The notes under the pieces: generated by a model
Seen by the model: the letters and a program-made list of their open reading frames with translations, nothing else
Database searches by the model: none
Told to the model about the DNA's origin: nothing
In this document: in pieces, positions 9,206 through 18,417 of the stretch
Numbering within the stretch: the stretch's first letter is position 1
Layout of the letters: each line of letters starts with the position of its first letter
Translations under genes and position numbers: made by a program
Source of the DNA: Salimicrobium flavidum
GTDB lineage: Bacteria > Bacillota > Bacilli > Bacillales > Halobacillaceae
Reading direction: 5' to 3'
NCBI RefSeq assembly: GCF_900156645.1
Contig: NZ_FTOC01000001.1
Location: 1 to 64,000 of the forward strand
DNA length: 64,000 nucleotides

Positions 9206-9220
9206 CAGGAGGCGCGCAGC

Positions 9221-9670
9221 ATGGCGGACTATAGTGAAAAGTTTTACCTTGTACGCAGTGATATTCTTCCTGAAGCAATGAAAAAAACGCTCGATGTGAA
9301 GACTATGATCGACCGTGGGAAGGCTGATTCTGTATATGAAGCTGTACAGAGTGTGGGGCTATCACGAAGTGCTTTCTATAAATACAAGGATGCTGTATAT
9401 CCTTTTCAGGCGATGGTGAAAGAACAGATAGTCACTCTTTTTTTCCATTTGGAAGATGAGAAAGGAAGTTTGTCGAGGCTTCTTTCTGTGGCTGCCGATT
9501 CCGGCTGTAATGTACTGACGATTCATCAGACGATACCGATACAGGGAAAAGCGAATGTTACGCTTTCACTCAACACAGCGGGGATGTCTATGGGAATGAA
9601 TCAGTTGATGCAGGAATTGCAGGATCTATCGTTTGTTGATAATGTGGAAGTATTAAGTTCAGGCGCGTGA
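9221..9670 (+). CDS. pheB: ACT domain protein PheB
   Basis: The 149-residue protein belongs to the UPF0735 group found just before pheA in Bacillaceae. The first 70 residues resemble a small helical region ([21 protein letters not shown]). An ACT-type ligand-binding domain follows, from about residue 72 ([18 protein letters not shown]). A role in phenylalanine biosynthesis or its control is inferred from position and the ACT domain; no reaction is established. It lies between obgE and pheA with short gaps, so the three are probably co-transcribed. Confidence 0.9.
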   Translation: MADYSEKFYLVRSDILPEAMKKTLDVKTMIDRGKADSVYEAVQSVGLSRSAFYKYKDAVYPFQAMVKEQIVTLFFHLEDEKGSLSRLLSVAADSGCNVLTIHQTIPIQGKANVTLSLNTAGMSMGMNQLMQELQDLSFVDNVEVLSSGA

Positions 9671-9686
9671 GATGGAGGGATAGATA

Positions 9687-10559
9687 ATGACAGTACAAAA
9701 AATAGGGTATCTTGGACCAAAAGGTACGTTTACAAAAATGGCAGTGGACTCTCTTTTTGAAGGAGGAGAGTTCGTCAGCTACGATACGATTCCTGCTTGC
9801 CTGGATGCTGTAGAACAGGGAGAAATCGATACAGGTGTCGTCCCGCTCGAAAATGCAATCGAAGGGTCAGTACACTTGACGATCGACTATCTGATTCATC
9901 AGGTGAACCAGGCGATTATAGCGGAGCTTACCGTTCCGATTCGTCAGCACTTACTGACCCACCCTGACTATATGGGGGAAGAGATTACAGAAATCCATTC
10001 CCACAGTCATGCGATAGCCCAGTGTCATCAGTATCTGCATAAACATTATCCGAATGCAGAAATCTATTACACAGCTTCCACAGGCCGGGCGGCGGAGATA
10101 GTGAGAGAGAAAGGTCCTCATGCTGTAGCGATCGGTAATCATTTGGCAGCTGAAATGAACGAGCTGAAAATCATGGAAAGTAATATCCATGATTACGATA
10201 ACAACCACACACGTTTTGCTGTCGTTCAGAAAGACCCTAAAACTCTCAAGGTAAAAGAACATCCTGTAGCGAAACAGAAAACGACAGTTATGGTGACTCT
10301 TCCACAGGACTATGTCGGAGCTTTGCATCAGGTGTTGGCCGCTTTTGCCTGGAGGAAAATGAACCTCTCCAAAATCGAGTCACGTCCGATGAAAACAGGT
10401 CTCGGTAATTATTTCTTCCTGGTGGATGTGGACCAGCCTTACGATAAGGTGTTGTTCCCGGGGGTTCAGCAGGAACTTGAAGCGCTCGGTTGCAAACTGA
10501 AGGTGCTCGGCACGTACCCGAGTTATGAAATAGAGGTGCCGACACCCGTAACGAAGTGA
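9687..10559 (+). CDS. pheA: Prephenate dehydratase
   Basis: The enzyme converts prephenate to phenylpyruvate in phenylalanine synthesis. At 290 residues it is the monofunctional type. The catalytic domain (1-180) shows GYLGPKGTF, the VPLENAIEGSV motif and NHTRFAVV near residue 172. A C-terminal ACT domain (about 197-275) carries the ESRP motif (SKIESRPMK), the phenylalanine feedback site. It ends the obgE-pheB-pheA run; the first terminator downstream lies inside repeat B. Confidence 0.96.
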   Translation: MTVQKIGYLGPKGTFTKMAVDSLFEGGEFVSYDTIPACLDAVEQGEIDTGVVPLENAIEGSVHLTIDYLIHQVNQAIIAELTVPIRQHLLTHPDYMGEEITEIHSHSHAIAQCHQYLHKHYPNAEIYYTASTGRAAEIVREKGPHAVAIGNHLAAEMNELKIMESNIHDYDNNHTRFAVVQKDPKTLKVKEHPVAKQKTTVMVTLPQDYVGALHQVLAAFAWRKMNLSKIESRPMKTGLGNYFFLVDVDQPYDKVLFPGVQQELEALGCKLKVLGTYPSYEIEVPTPVTK

Positions 10560-10589
10560 AGAGCCTGTAACAAAACTGCTTTTACGTTT

Positions 10590-10874
10590 AAAAGAGCCTG
10601 GGCCAAAACTAAATAGTACAAAACAAAAACCGAACGATAGTGTTCGGTTTTTTGTTTTGTACGCTGTTTATAAAAGGATAAAAAAGAACAACACATCGCT
10701 TTCCGCGGGCACGGCTTCAAGCCGCCCCATAATCAAGAAAATCGCTTGATCATGGGGATCTTCAGCACGTGCTGTTCCCGCAGGAGTCTCTGTGTTGTTC
10801 TTCATAAAAGGATAGGCATCGTCTCGAATGTTCGGTTATTGATTGCTGTTATTCGTTTTGTCCCAAACTCTTTT
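10590..10874 (-). repeat. Repeat family B, copy 1
   Basis: The 285-bp element has imperfect 20-bp inverted ends: AAAAGAGCCTGGGCCAAAAC at the left, and the complement of the right end reads AAAAGAGTTTGGGACAAAAC. It contains ACAACAC...GTGTTGT arms around a GC-rich core (CGCTTTCCGCGGGCACGG and CAGCACGTGCTGTTCCCGC). A related copy in the other orientation lies at 47227-47620. No coding capacity is seen. Cores of this kind recur in Bacillaceae intergenic regions, to my knowledge. No clear target duplication flanks this copy. Confidence 0.8.
10626..10655 (+). terminator. Terminator after pheA (inside repeat B)
   Basis: AAAACCGAAC pairs with GTTCGGTTTT around a 6-base loop, followed by T-rich sequence. 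It works in either direction. The other copy of repeat B has an equivalent hairpin near 47380-47407. Confidence 0.8.
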
Positions 10875-11044
10875 ATATACATTCGTTTATGAATATTCGT
10901 TTTTAGTATTTCTACGATACCTTCTGTTTCAGGCTCTTTTTTAGGGACGTTCTGGAAGAAAAAGGTGAAAGGGCTTCCTCTGCTTTCCCAGCAGGAGCAA
11001 GATATGTTAAGATATATAACTATACGAATGGAGGGTGTTAAAGC

Positions 11045-11788
11045 ATGGAGCAGGAAATAGAGAAACTCACGAAATGGTTGCAAGAAAAAATAAAAGAAGC
11101 GAACGCGGAGGGCCTGTTGGTAGGCTTGAGTGGAGGTATAGATTCTGCAGTGGTGGCCAACTTGATTAAACGTGCCTGCCCGGAGGCTTCCCTCGGAGTG
11201 ATAATGCCCTGTAAAAGTGATGGAGAAGACGAACAGCATGCCAAAGAAGTGGCTGAGGCCTGTGGTATAAAAACGGTCACGATCGATCTGACAACAACAC
11301 ATGATACTCTGTTACCGACGATTCAGAAGCAACTCAGAGATTCTGATTTGTATAAGGAAGAAGCTCAACAGCTGGCTGATGCGAATTTGCGCGCCCGGCT
11401 ACGGATGAGCACTCTTTATACTGTGGGAGCAAATACAGGTTATTTAGTGACGGGTACGGATAATGCAGCAGAATGGTATACCGGATACTTTACCAAATAC
11501 GGGGATGGGGGCGTCGACCTTGTACCTCTGACGAATTATACAAAAGGAGAAGTCCGTGAGATGGCCCGTGATTTGGGAGTACCTTCCTCTATCGTTGAGA
11601 AGAAGCCGAGCGCAGGCCTTTGGGAAGGGCAGACGGATGAAAATGAGATGGGGACCTCTTATGCTACAATCGATCGTTATTTGAAGGGAGAAGCGATTCC
11701 TGAAAAGGATAAAGAAATCATCGACTCCTTACATAAACGCTCTCATCATAAGCGGCAAATGCCTCCTGCCCCTCCAAAAGATTTATAG
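11045..11788 (+). CDS. nadE: NAD(+) synthetase, ammonia-dependent
   Basis: NadE makes NAD from nicotinate adenine dinucleotide, ATP and ammonia. The 247-residue protein has the PP-loop LSGGIDSAVVA (about 29-39) and the GTDNAAEWYTGYFTKYGDGG block. It also has KKPSAGLWEGQTDE. It lacks a glutaminase domain, so ammonia is the nitrogen donor. ATG 11045 follows GGAGGGTG. In B. subtilis this neighbourhood holds the nadBCA de novo genes, which are absent. nadD, the preceding step, is at 56344. Confidence 0.96.
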   Translation: MEQEIEKLTKWLQEKIKEANAEGLLVGLSGGIDSAVVANLIKRACPEASLGVIMPCKSDGEDEQHAKEVAEACGIKTVTIDLTTTHDTLLPTIQKQLRDSDLYKEEAQQLADANLRARLRMSTLYTVGANTGYLVTGTDNAAEWYTGYFTKYGDGGVDLVPLTNYTKGEVREMARDLGVPSSIVEKKPSAGLWEGQTDENEMGTSYATIDRYLKGEAIPEKDKEIIDSLHKRSHHKRQMPPAPPKDL

Positions 11789-11796
11789 TTCTGATA

Positions 11797-11839
11797 GGCC
11801 TTCTTTTCAGGATAATTGGAAAAGAAGGTCTTTTTTTTA
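11797..11839 (+). terminator. Terminator after nadE
   Basis: GGCCTTCTTTTC pairs with GAAAAGAAGGTC around a 10-base loop, followed by eight T. Confidence 0.9.
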
Positions 11840-11927
11840 GGGTATTGGTCGAACACGATTCCCTTTCTGGTGTACTTCAGTTACGCGCTTTTAGCACTCT
11901 CGTTTCATCATGAGGGCTTCTCTCCTT

Positions 11928-11965
11928 AGTTATCGTTGATATTCATCTCTTCAGTGGGGAATTGA
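11928..11965 (-). repeat. Remnant of repeat A
   Basis: The stretch TTATCGTTGATATTC followed by TCTCTTCAG matches the complement of the right end of repeat A copy 2. The GCTCTG tip and the rest of the element are missing. It lies 20 bases before the intact copy 3. The remainder of 11840-11984 shows nothing else. Confidence 0.55.
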
Positions 11966-11984
11966 CGGAAACATTTAAAGGAAA

Positions 11985-12157
11985 CGCTCTGTTATCGTTC
12001 CTTGTTGATTTTCGTTCTACGGGTGGAAGCTTGCCGCGGGAATAACGCGGGCTTCCGGAATCTCCCTCCGGTCATTTCCGGTGATTTTCCGTTCATGCCT
12101 TGCCGCAGGCGTCCCCACCCTTCGTTCCTAAAATCAACAACAGGCTTTAACAGAACG
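11985..12157 (-). mobile_element. MITE-like repeat A, copy 3, with 8-bp target duplication
   Basis: Inverted relative to copies 1 and 2, this copy starts CGCTCTGTTATCGTT and ends GCTTTAACAGAACG. Perfect direct repeats AAAGGAAA flank it (11977-11984 and 12158-12165). The right tip has drifted (CAGAAC instead of CAGAGC). It lies between nadE and yebC and carries no gene. Confidence 0.9.
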
Positions 12158-12250
12158 AAAGGAAAAGGAAAGCGGTAAACGATTTGGACACAGAAATGAA
12201 CTTTGATATAGTTATGAAAGGAAAACATGTTTTTGAGAGGAGAATGTCCC

Positions 12251-12997
12251 ATGGCAGGCCATTCAAAATGGAGTAATATCAAACATCGTAAAGGTGCTCA
12301 GGATGCGAAACGCGGCAAATTGTTTCAGAAACTGGCACGTCAGATTTTTGTTGCTGCAAGGCAGGGGGACCCGGATCCTGAAATGAACCCGGACCTCCGT
12401 CTAGCTATAGAGAAAGCCAGAGCTAACAACATGCCAAAAGATAATATCGACCGGGCTTTGAAAAAAGCTACAGGGGACCTCGACGGTGAAGACTATGAAG
12501 AAGTCGTGTACGAAGGGTATGGTCCTGGTGGAGTAGCGGTAATGGTGAGTGTTCTTACAGATAACAAAAACAGAACTGCTCCGGAAGTACGTCATGCATT
12601 CAGCAAGCACGGGGGAAATCTCGGCGAAAATGGTTGCGTTTCGTTCATGTTCGACCGGAAAGGATTCATTACTATTGACCGTACTGAAACGGATGTGGAA
12701 GAAGATGATATCCTGCTCGAGGCGATAGAAGCAGGGGCGGAAGAGCTGGAAACGACAGACGACTTCTTTGAAATTTATACAGAGCCGGAGAGCTTCCAGG
12801 ATGTGAAGAAGGCTCTGGAGGAATATCCGGTTCAGACGGCAGAAGTGACGATGATTCCTCAAACCTATACTCCGCTTGAAGAAGAGGGAGTAGAAAAGAT
12901 GCTGAAGCTTATCGATATGCTTGAAGATAACGATGATGTACAGGAGATCTGGCACAATCTCGACGCTGATAAAGAAGTTTTGGAAAAACTATCATGA
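12251..12997 (+). CDS. yebC: YebC/PmpR family protein
   Basis: The family's N-terminal block [23 protein letters not shown] is plain, so ATG 12251 is chosen; it follows GAGAGGAG by 8 bases. The 248-residue protein has the usual three domains, with [14 protein letters not shown] in the middle and an acidic C-terminal region. Members have been described as transcriptional regulators, and more recently as ribosome-associated factors easing translation of proline stretches. The role in this organism is not shown. Confidence 0.95.
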   Translation: MAGHSKWSNIKHRKGAQDAKRGKLFQKLARQIFVAARQGDPDPEMNPDLRLAIEKARANNMPKDNIDRALKKATGDLDGEDYEEVVYEGYGPGGVAVMVSVLTDNKNRTAPEVRHAFSKHGGNLGENGCVSFMFDRKGFITIDRTETDVEEDDILLEAIEAGAEELETTDDFFEIYTEPESFQDVKKALEEYPVQTAEVTMIPQTYTPLEEEGVEKMLKLIDMLEDNDDVQEIWHNLDADKEVLEKLS

Positions 12998-13003
12998 GAT
13001 TAA

Positions 13004-13030
13004 AGGCCCGCAGAGATGCGGGTTTCTTTT
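13004..13030 (+). terminator. Terminator after yebC
   Basis: CCCGC pairs with GCGGG around a short loop, followed by TTTCTTTT. The stem is short, so strength may be moderate. Confidence 0.65.
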
Positions 13031-13033
13031 ACG

Positions 13034-13319
13034 TATGCGAGAAGGGCTGAACACTCGGTACCACTTTTCCTTGTCCAGTTGCGTCATCCAGAAGCACATG
13101 TCCTAAGCAGCTCAATCAGAGAAAGGGAAGGGCGCCTTTCGTCTGATCAATCAGCTTAGGCCAGGGCTTCTAAGCGGGATGACTTCACATTTCATTGTCC
13201 AGTTTTACCTCGTAGCCCTTAGCGACATAAGCAAAAACCACCATAGAGAAGAAGAACACTTCTCCAGGATGATTTTTACTTATGCGAGAAGGGCTGAACA
13301 CTCGGTACCACTTTTCCTT
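13034..13319 (+). repeat. Repeat C: palindrome between 39-bp direct repeats
   Basis: A 39-bp sequence starting TATGCGAGAAGGGCTGAAC occurs identically at 13034-13072 and 13281-13319. Between them, GTCATCC..AGAAGC..TCCTAAG (about 13083-13107) is complementary to CTTAGGCC..GCTTCT..GGATGAC (about 13156-13185). The middle can therefore form a long hairpin. No gene is seen. B. subtilis has bofC at this place. The unit may be a mobile repeat or the trace of recombination. Confidence 0.8.
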
Positions 13320-13339
13320 AATACGAACGTGTGTATGTA

Positions 13340-13348
13340 TGTTATAAT
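13340..13348 (+). promoter_or_regulatory. Extended -10 promoter of ruvA
   Basis: TGTTATAAT is a TGnTATAAT extended -10, 33 bases before the ruvA start. It lies just after the second direct repeat of repeat C. There is no clear -35. Confidence 0.65.
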
Positions 13349-13380
13349 ACCAAAGAGTAAGCAGAAATGGAGAGAAATGA

Positions 13381-13989
13381 ATGATTGCATATATTAACGG
13401 AATATTGACATCGATTGAAGAAGATTCCATTATTGTAGAGGTCCAAGGTATTGGCTATGAAGTTTTCTGTGCCAACCCTTTTTATTTTGAACCGCAAATG
13501 AATAAAGAACTCAAAGTTCATACATACCACCATGTAAGGGAAGACGCCCAGATTCTTTTCGGATTCCCTAAAAAAGAGGATAAGTACCTGTTCTCGAAGC
13601 TTTTGAATGTTTCAGGTATAGGTCCAAAAGGAGCTCTCGCCATTTTAGGGGGAGCAAGTGTAACTGATTTTGTAGGTGCAGTGGAGCGGGAAGACGACAA
13701 GTATCTGACGAAATTCCCGGGAGTCGGGAAGAAGACGGCTCGACAGATGATTCTTGATCTTAAAGGGAAACTGGTCGAATGGGTGCCTTATGAGGAAAAT
13801 GAGGCGACGATTTTCTATGCAGATGCAAGAGTGGATGAGTCCCTCGTAGCGGAAGCACTTGAAGCCTTGGAAGCGCTCGGTTATTCGGATAAGGAACTAC
13901 AGGCGATCAAACCTGAACTTCATAAAATAGAAGCGGAGAAAGTAGACGAGTACGTGCGTCACGGACTGCAGTTGTTGTTAAAAGTATAG
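13381..13989 (+). CDS. ruvA: Holliday junction DNA helicase subunit RuvA
   Basis: RuvA binds four-way DNA junctions and loads RuvB. The 202 residues start MIAYINGILTSIEED (OB fold). Helix-hairpin-helix motifs follow, LLNVSGIGPKGALAIL and LTKFPGVGKKTARQMI. The C-terminal RuvB-contacting domain includes EALEALGYSDKE. ATG follows GGAGAG. It is the first gene of a ruvA-ruvB-DUF2905-queA-tgt-yajC run. Confidence 0.97.
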   Translation: MIAYINGILTSIEEDSIIVEVQGIGYEVFCANPFYFEPQMNKELKVHTYHHVREDAQILFGFPKKEDKYLFSKLLNVSGIGPKGALAILGGASVTDFVGAVEREDDKYLTKFPGVGKKTARQMILDLKGKLVEWVPYEENEATIFYADARVDESLVAEALEALEALGYSDKELQAIKPELHKIEAEKVDEYVRHGLQLLLKV

Positions 13990-14004
13990 AAAGGAGGGAG
14001 AAGC

Positions 14005-15006
14005 ATGGAGGAAAGAATTATTTCCGGGGAACAGCAGGGACGAGAAGAGGATATGGAGCAGAGCCTGAGGCCTGAACTCCTCTCTCAGTACATCGGCCAG
14101 GAAAAAACGAAACAGAACTTGAGTATTTTTATCGAAGCTGCAAAAATGCGGGAAGAACCTCTGGACCATACTCTGTTATATGGACCGCCTGGTCTCGGTA
14201 AGACGACACTCGCTTCTATCATCGCAAATGAAATGGGTGTGCAGTTCCGTACGACTTCAGGCCCTGCCATCGAAAGAGCCGGAGACTTAGCCGCGATTCT
14301 TTCTTCTCTTGAAGCGGGAGATGTGTTGTTTATTGATGAAATTCATCGACTGCCACGATCCGTTGAGGAAGTGCTCTATCCCGCAATGGAGGACTTCTGT
14401 CTTGATATCGTTGTAGGTACCGGTCCAAGTGCAAGATCCGTACGTCTGGAGCTTCCTCCTTTCACTCTCGTCGGTGCTACTACAAGAGCAGGGTTGCTAT
14501 CTGCGCCGCTTCGGGATAGGTTCGGCGTACACGGTCGTCTCGAATTTTATTCAACGGAGGCCCTTTCTGATATAATCCGGAGGACTGCTGAAATTTTCGA
14601 AGTGTTCATCGAAAAGGATGCTTCGGACGAAGTGGCCAGCCGCTCCCGAGGGACTCCGCGTATCGCCAATCGCCTTTTGAAGCGTGTGAGAGATATTGCG
14701 CAGGTGAAGGGGGAAAGGGAAATCACCCTGACTACGGCCAGAGAGGCCCTCGGAATGCTTCAAGTCGATGAGGATGGTCTCGATCATATTGATCATAAGT
14801 TGCTACTTGCGCTGATCGATTCTTTCCGCGGTGGTCCCGTCGGAGTCGACACGATGGCAGCGACTATCGGAGAAGAATCCCAGACGATTGAGGATGTGTA
14901 CGAACCCTTCCTCCTTCAGAAGGGTTATATCCAGCGCACACCAAGAGGCAGAGTGGCCACACCGAAAACTTATAGTCATTTCGACCGGGAGGTACCCGGG
15001 GCATGA
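14005..15006 (+). CDS. ruvB: Holliday junction DNA helicase motor RuvB
   Basis: RuvB is the AAA+ motor of branch migration. Its 333 residues include Walker [10 protein letters not shown] (about 60-68), Walker B DEIHRLP, sensor GATTRAG and the arginine-finger region PLRDRFG. The C-terminal winged helix ends near PKTYSHF. ATG 14005 follows AAAGGAGGG. The stop overlaps the next gene by 4 bases. Confidence 0.98.
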   Translation: MEERIISGEQQGREEDMEQSLRPELLSQYIGQEKTKQNLSIFIEAAKMREEPLDHTLLYGPPGLGKTTLASIIANEMGVQFRTTSGPAIERAGDLAAILSSLEAGDVLFIDEIHRLPRSVEEVLYPAMEDFCLDIVVGTGPSARSVRLELPPFTLVGATTRAGLLSAPLRDRFGVHGRLEFYSTEALSDIIRRTAEIFEVFIEKDASDEVASRSRGTPRIANRLLKRVRDIAQVKGEREITLTTAREALGMLQVDEDGLDHIDHKLLLALIDSFRGGPVGVDTMAATIGEESQTIEDVYEPFLLQKGYIQRTPRGRVATPKTYSHFDREVPGA

Positions 15007-15203
15007 CGGAATACAGTAAGTTATTTATAATCATCGGCATCGTTTTTATTTTAATCGGGCTGATCGGAACATTCATCGGGAAACTGCCTGGTGATATCAG
15101 TTTCAAAAAAGGGAATGTAAGTTTTCATTTTCCGATTATGACATCGATTGTCGTAAGTATAGTATTGTCTCTTATATTTTATATAGTAAGCAGATTGAAG
15201 TGA
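15003..15203 (+). CDS. DUF2905 small membrane protein
   Basis: The 66-residue protein has two membrane helices (about 7-27 and 43-62) with the conserved [13 protein letters not shown] segment between them. This matches DUF2905, often found between ruvB and queA in Bacillota. Function is unknown. It overlaps ruvB by 4 bases, so coupled translation is likely. Confidence 0.85.
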   Translation: MTEYSKLFIIIGIVFILIGLIGTFIGKLPGDISFKKGNVSFHFPIMTSIVVSIVLSLIFYIVSRLK

Positions 15204-15215
15204 GGTTGAAGAACA

Positions 15216-16250
15216 ATGACAACGGATATTAATCAGTATGATTTTGACTTACCCGAAGAATTGATCGCGCAGACTCCTTTGAAAGACCGGGCTTCCTCCC
15301 GGATGATGGTTCTGAAAACGGGTGAGGAGAAGATAGAACACCGCACTTTTACAGATATCAAAGAGTATATCCAGGCCGGCGATTGCCTTGTATTGAACGA
15401 CACGAAGGTTCTTCCTGCACGCTTGTACGGTATGAAAGAAGATACGGGTGGAAAAGTGGAAGTCCTCCTTCTTCATCAGCATGAGGGTGATGTGTGGGAA
15501 GTATTAATGAAGCCGGCCAAAAAAGTGAAAGAAGGCACCGTTCTTTCATTCGGAGATGGAAGTCTGAAAGCTGTATGCACAAAAGAAATGGAGCATGGCG
15601 GTCGTCTGGTCGAATTCTCTTATGAAGGAATTTTTCTCGAAGTCCTCGATGCACTCGGAGAAATGCCGCTGCCCCCTTACATTACAGAACAGCTGGAGGA
15701 TCGTGATCGGTACCAGACAGTGTATGCCAAGGAAGAAGGTTCCGCAGCCGCGCCGACGGCCGGTCTCCATTTCACTGAAAATCTGTTGCAGGAGCTGGAA
15801 GACTCGGGAGTGAATCTGGTATATTTAACTCTTCACGTCGGCCTTGGAACGTTCAGACCGGTCAGTGTCGAAAACGTAGAGGAGCATGATATGCACGCAG
15901 AATTCTACACTCTTGATGAGGAAGCGGCCGAGCGACTGAACAAAGCAAAGGAAGAACAGGGAAGAATCATTTCTATAGGGACGACCTCGACGCGTACGCT
16001 GGAGACTATTTACCGGGAGCATGGTCGATTTACGGCTGATAGCGGCTGGACGGATATTTTTATTTATCCTCCGCAGCAGGTGAAATCCATCGATGGACTT
16101 GTAACTAACTTTCATCTTCCTAAATCGACGTTGATAATGCTTGTCAGTGCTATAGCCGGTCGGGATTTCATCCTCGAAGCTTACCGGAGAGCTGTTACAG
16201 AAAAATATCGTTTCTTCAGTTTCGGCGATGCAATGTTAATTTTAAAGTAG
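15216..16250 (+). CDS. queA: S-adenosylmethionine:tRNA ribosyltransferase-isomerase
   Basis: QueA builds epoxyqueuosine in tRNA by transferring ribose from SAM to the preQ1 base that Tgt inserts. The 344-residue protein starts [13 protein letters not shown]-like and contains [20 protein letters not shown] and [11 protein letters not shown]. Near the end it has [15 protein letters not shown]. tgt follows 15 bases downstream, so two consecutive steps of queuosine synthesis are together. Confidence 0.97.
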   Translation: MTTDINQYDFDLPEELIAQTPLKDRASSRMMVLKTGEEKIEHRTFTDIKEYIQAGDCLVLNDTKVLPARLYGMKEDTGGKVEVLLLHQHEGDVWEVLMKPAKKVKEGTVLSFGDGSLKAVCTKEMEHGGRLVEFSYEGIFLEVLDALGEMPLPPYITEQLEDRDRYQTVYAKEEGSAAAPTAGLHFTENLLQELEDSGVNLVYLTLHVGLGTFRPVSVENVEEHDMHAEFYTLDEEAAERLNKAKEEQGRIISIGTTSTRTLETIYREHGRFTADSGWTDIFIYPPQQVKSIDGLVTNFHLPKSTLIMLVSAIAGRDFILEAYRRAVTEKYRFFSFGDAMLILK

Positions 16251-16259
16251 GAGTGGTAG

Positions 16260-17402
<1,143 letters not shown>

Positions 17403-17417
17403 AGGGGGAATAGGGAG

Positions 17418-17678
17418 ATGGAAACATTAGTAGGACTACTGCCTATTATTTTAATGTTTGTTATCTTTTACTTCTTGCTGATTCGTCCACAACAGAAGAA
17501 GCAGAAGAAAGTGCAACAGATGCAATCAGAACTGCAAAAAGGTGATGAAGTCATTACAATCGGCGGAATTCACGGAACCATCCATGCGTTGGATGAAGGT
17601 ACAATCATCGTCACGGTGAACGATGGTTCCACTTTGAAATTGGATCGCTCATCGATCAGAGAAAAGAAGAACGACTAA
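17418..17678 (+). CDS. yajC: Preprotein translocase subunit YajC
   Basis: YajC is a small partner of SecDF in the membrane. The 86 residues have one N-terminal helix (about 4-23) ending in the conserved FYFLLIRPQQKKQKK, then a cytoplasmic beta-rich part with GDEVITIGGIHG. secDF is 740 bases downstream, past a terminator. In B. subtilis spoVB and others lie between them. Confidence 0.95.
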   Translation: METLVGLLPIILMFVIFYFLLIRPQQKKQKKVQQMQSELQKGDEVITIGGIHGTIHALDEGTIIVTVNDGSTLKLDRSSIREKKND

Positions 17679-17740
17679 TCGAAAAGGTGATTTAACCAGT
17701 AAGTAAGCTACATAATGTCTGTAGCTCACCTGAAAAGGGG

Positions 17741-17775
17741 AAGTGATTCCGGTTCAAACCGGAGTCACTTTTTTT
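17741..17775 (+). terminator. Terminator after yajC
   Basis: AAGTGA.TCCGGTT pairs with AACCGGA.TCACTT around a 2-base turn, followed by seven T. A smaller stem GAGCTAC/GTAGCT-like lies just upstream (about 17707-17727). Confidence 0.9.
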
Positions 17776-18102
17776 GGTTTCGCACAATAAACGATAACAG
17801 AGCCAATTGTTTAAGATTTTGACATAAGAGAGACATGAAATTGTGGGCCCGCAAAATCGACTAGTGGGTTTTATTGTCATCTTTAGAATCCGGATAGAAA
17901 GTGGTTGTCACAATTAGGGATCGGCCTGGTCAAGAAAGACGTACAGGGTATCATTCAAAGGTGGGCTGACCTCCGCGAAAAAAGATTGTTTCGATATTAT
18001 AGCCCATTCACCTTCTCAAAGAAATAAATTTCCGCTACAATGGGTTATATGCTTGTACATAATAAATCAATGAGCCTTCAAGAATAAAGGAGTTCGGTTT
18101 TT
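17776..18102 (+). other. Gene-free stretch where spoVB is expected, with a repeat A tip
   Basis: No gene is visible. At 17785-17803 lies AATAAACGATAACAGAGCC, identical in type to the right tip of repeat A, without the rest of the element. A possible comN promoter (TTCTCA, 17-base spacer, TACAAT near 18034) is weak. In B. subtilis spoVB lies between yajC and comN. Confidence 0.5.
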
Positions 18103-18378
18103 ATGGAAGAAAAGCACGTAGAAGAATGGAGAAGTCTAGTGGAACCGGTAGTGATAAGTAAACGAAATGAATTATGGTTGCTTGGCTACTCTAACGTCAC
18201 AAAAGATGACATATGGAATTGTCTGAACAAGAAAGTATGGAAGAAGAATAAAGAGAACCATCTCCATGCTGTCGTCCAGGATATATTTCATTTACAGCCG
18301 CACACATACTTGGGTTATGTAGCGAATCAGATTTATCAGAATGATGATTTGGAAGCTAGCTTGGAAGCCGTTACGTAA
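18103..18378 (+). CDS. comN: Post-transcriptional regulator ComN
   Basis: The 91-residue protein belongs to the small Post_transc_reg family. In B. subtilis ComN controls the comE mRNA after transcription and associates with DivIVA. Conserved-looking parts are SKRNELWLLGYSNVTKDDIW and DIFHLQPHTYLGYVANQIY. It lies just before secDF, as in B. subtilis. The presumed target operon, comEABC, is also in this window. ATG 18103 follows AAAGGAG. Confidence 0.88.
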   Translation: MEEKHVEEWRSLVEPVVISKRNELWLLGYSNVTKDDIWNCLNKKVWKKNKENHLHAVVQDIFHLQPHTYLGYVANQIYQNDDLEASLEAVT

Positions 18379-18417
18379 GGGTTCTGAGCGGAGGATAACA
18401 AGGGGGAACGAAAAGAA

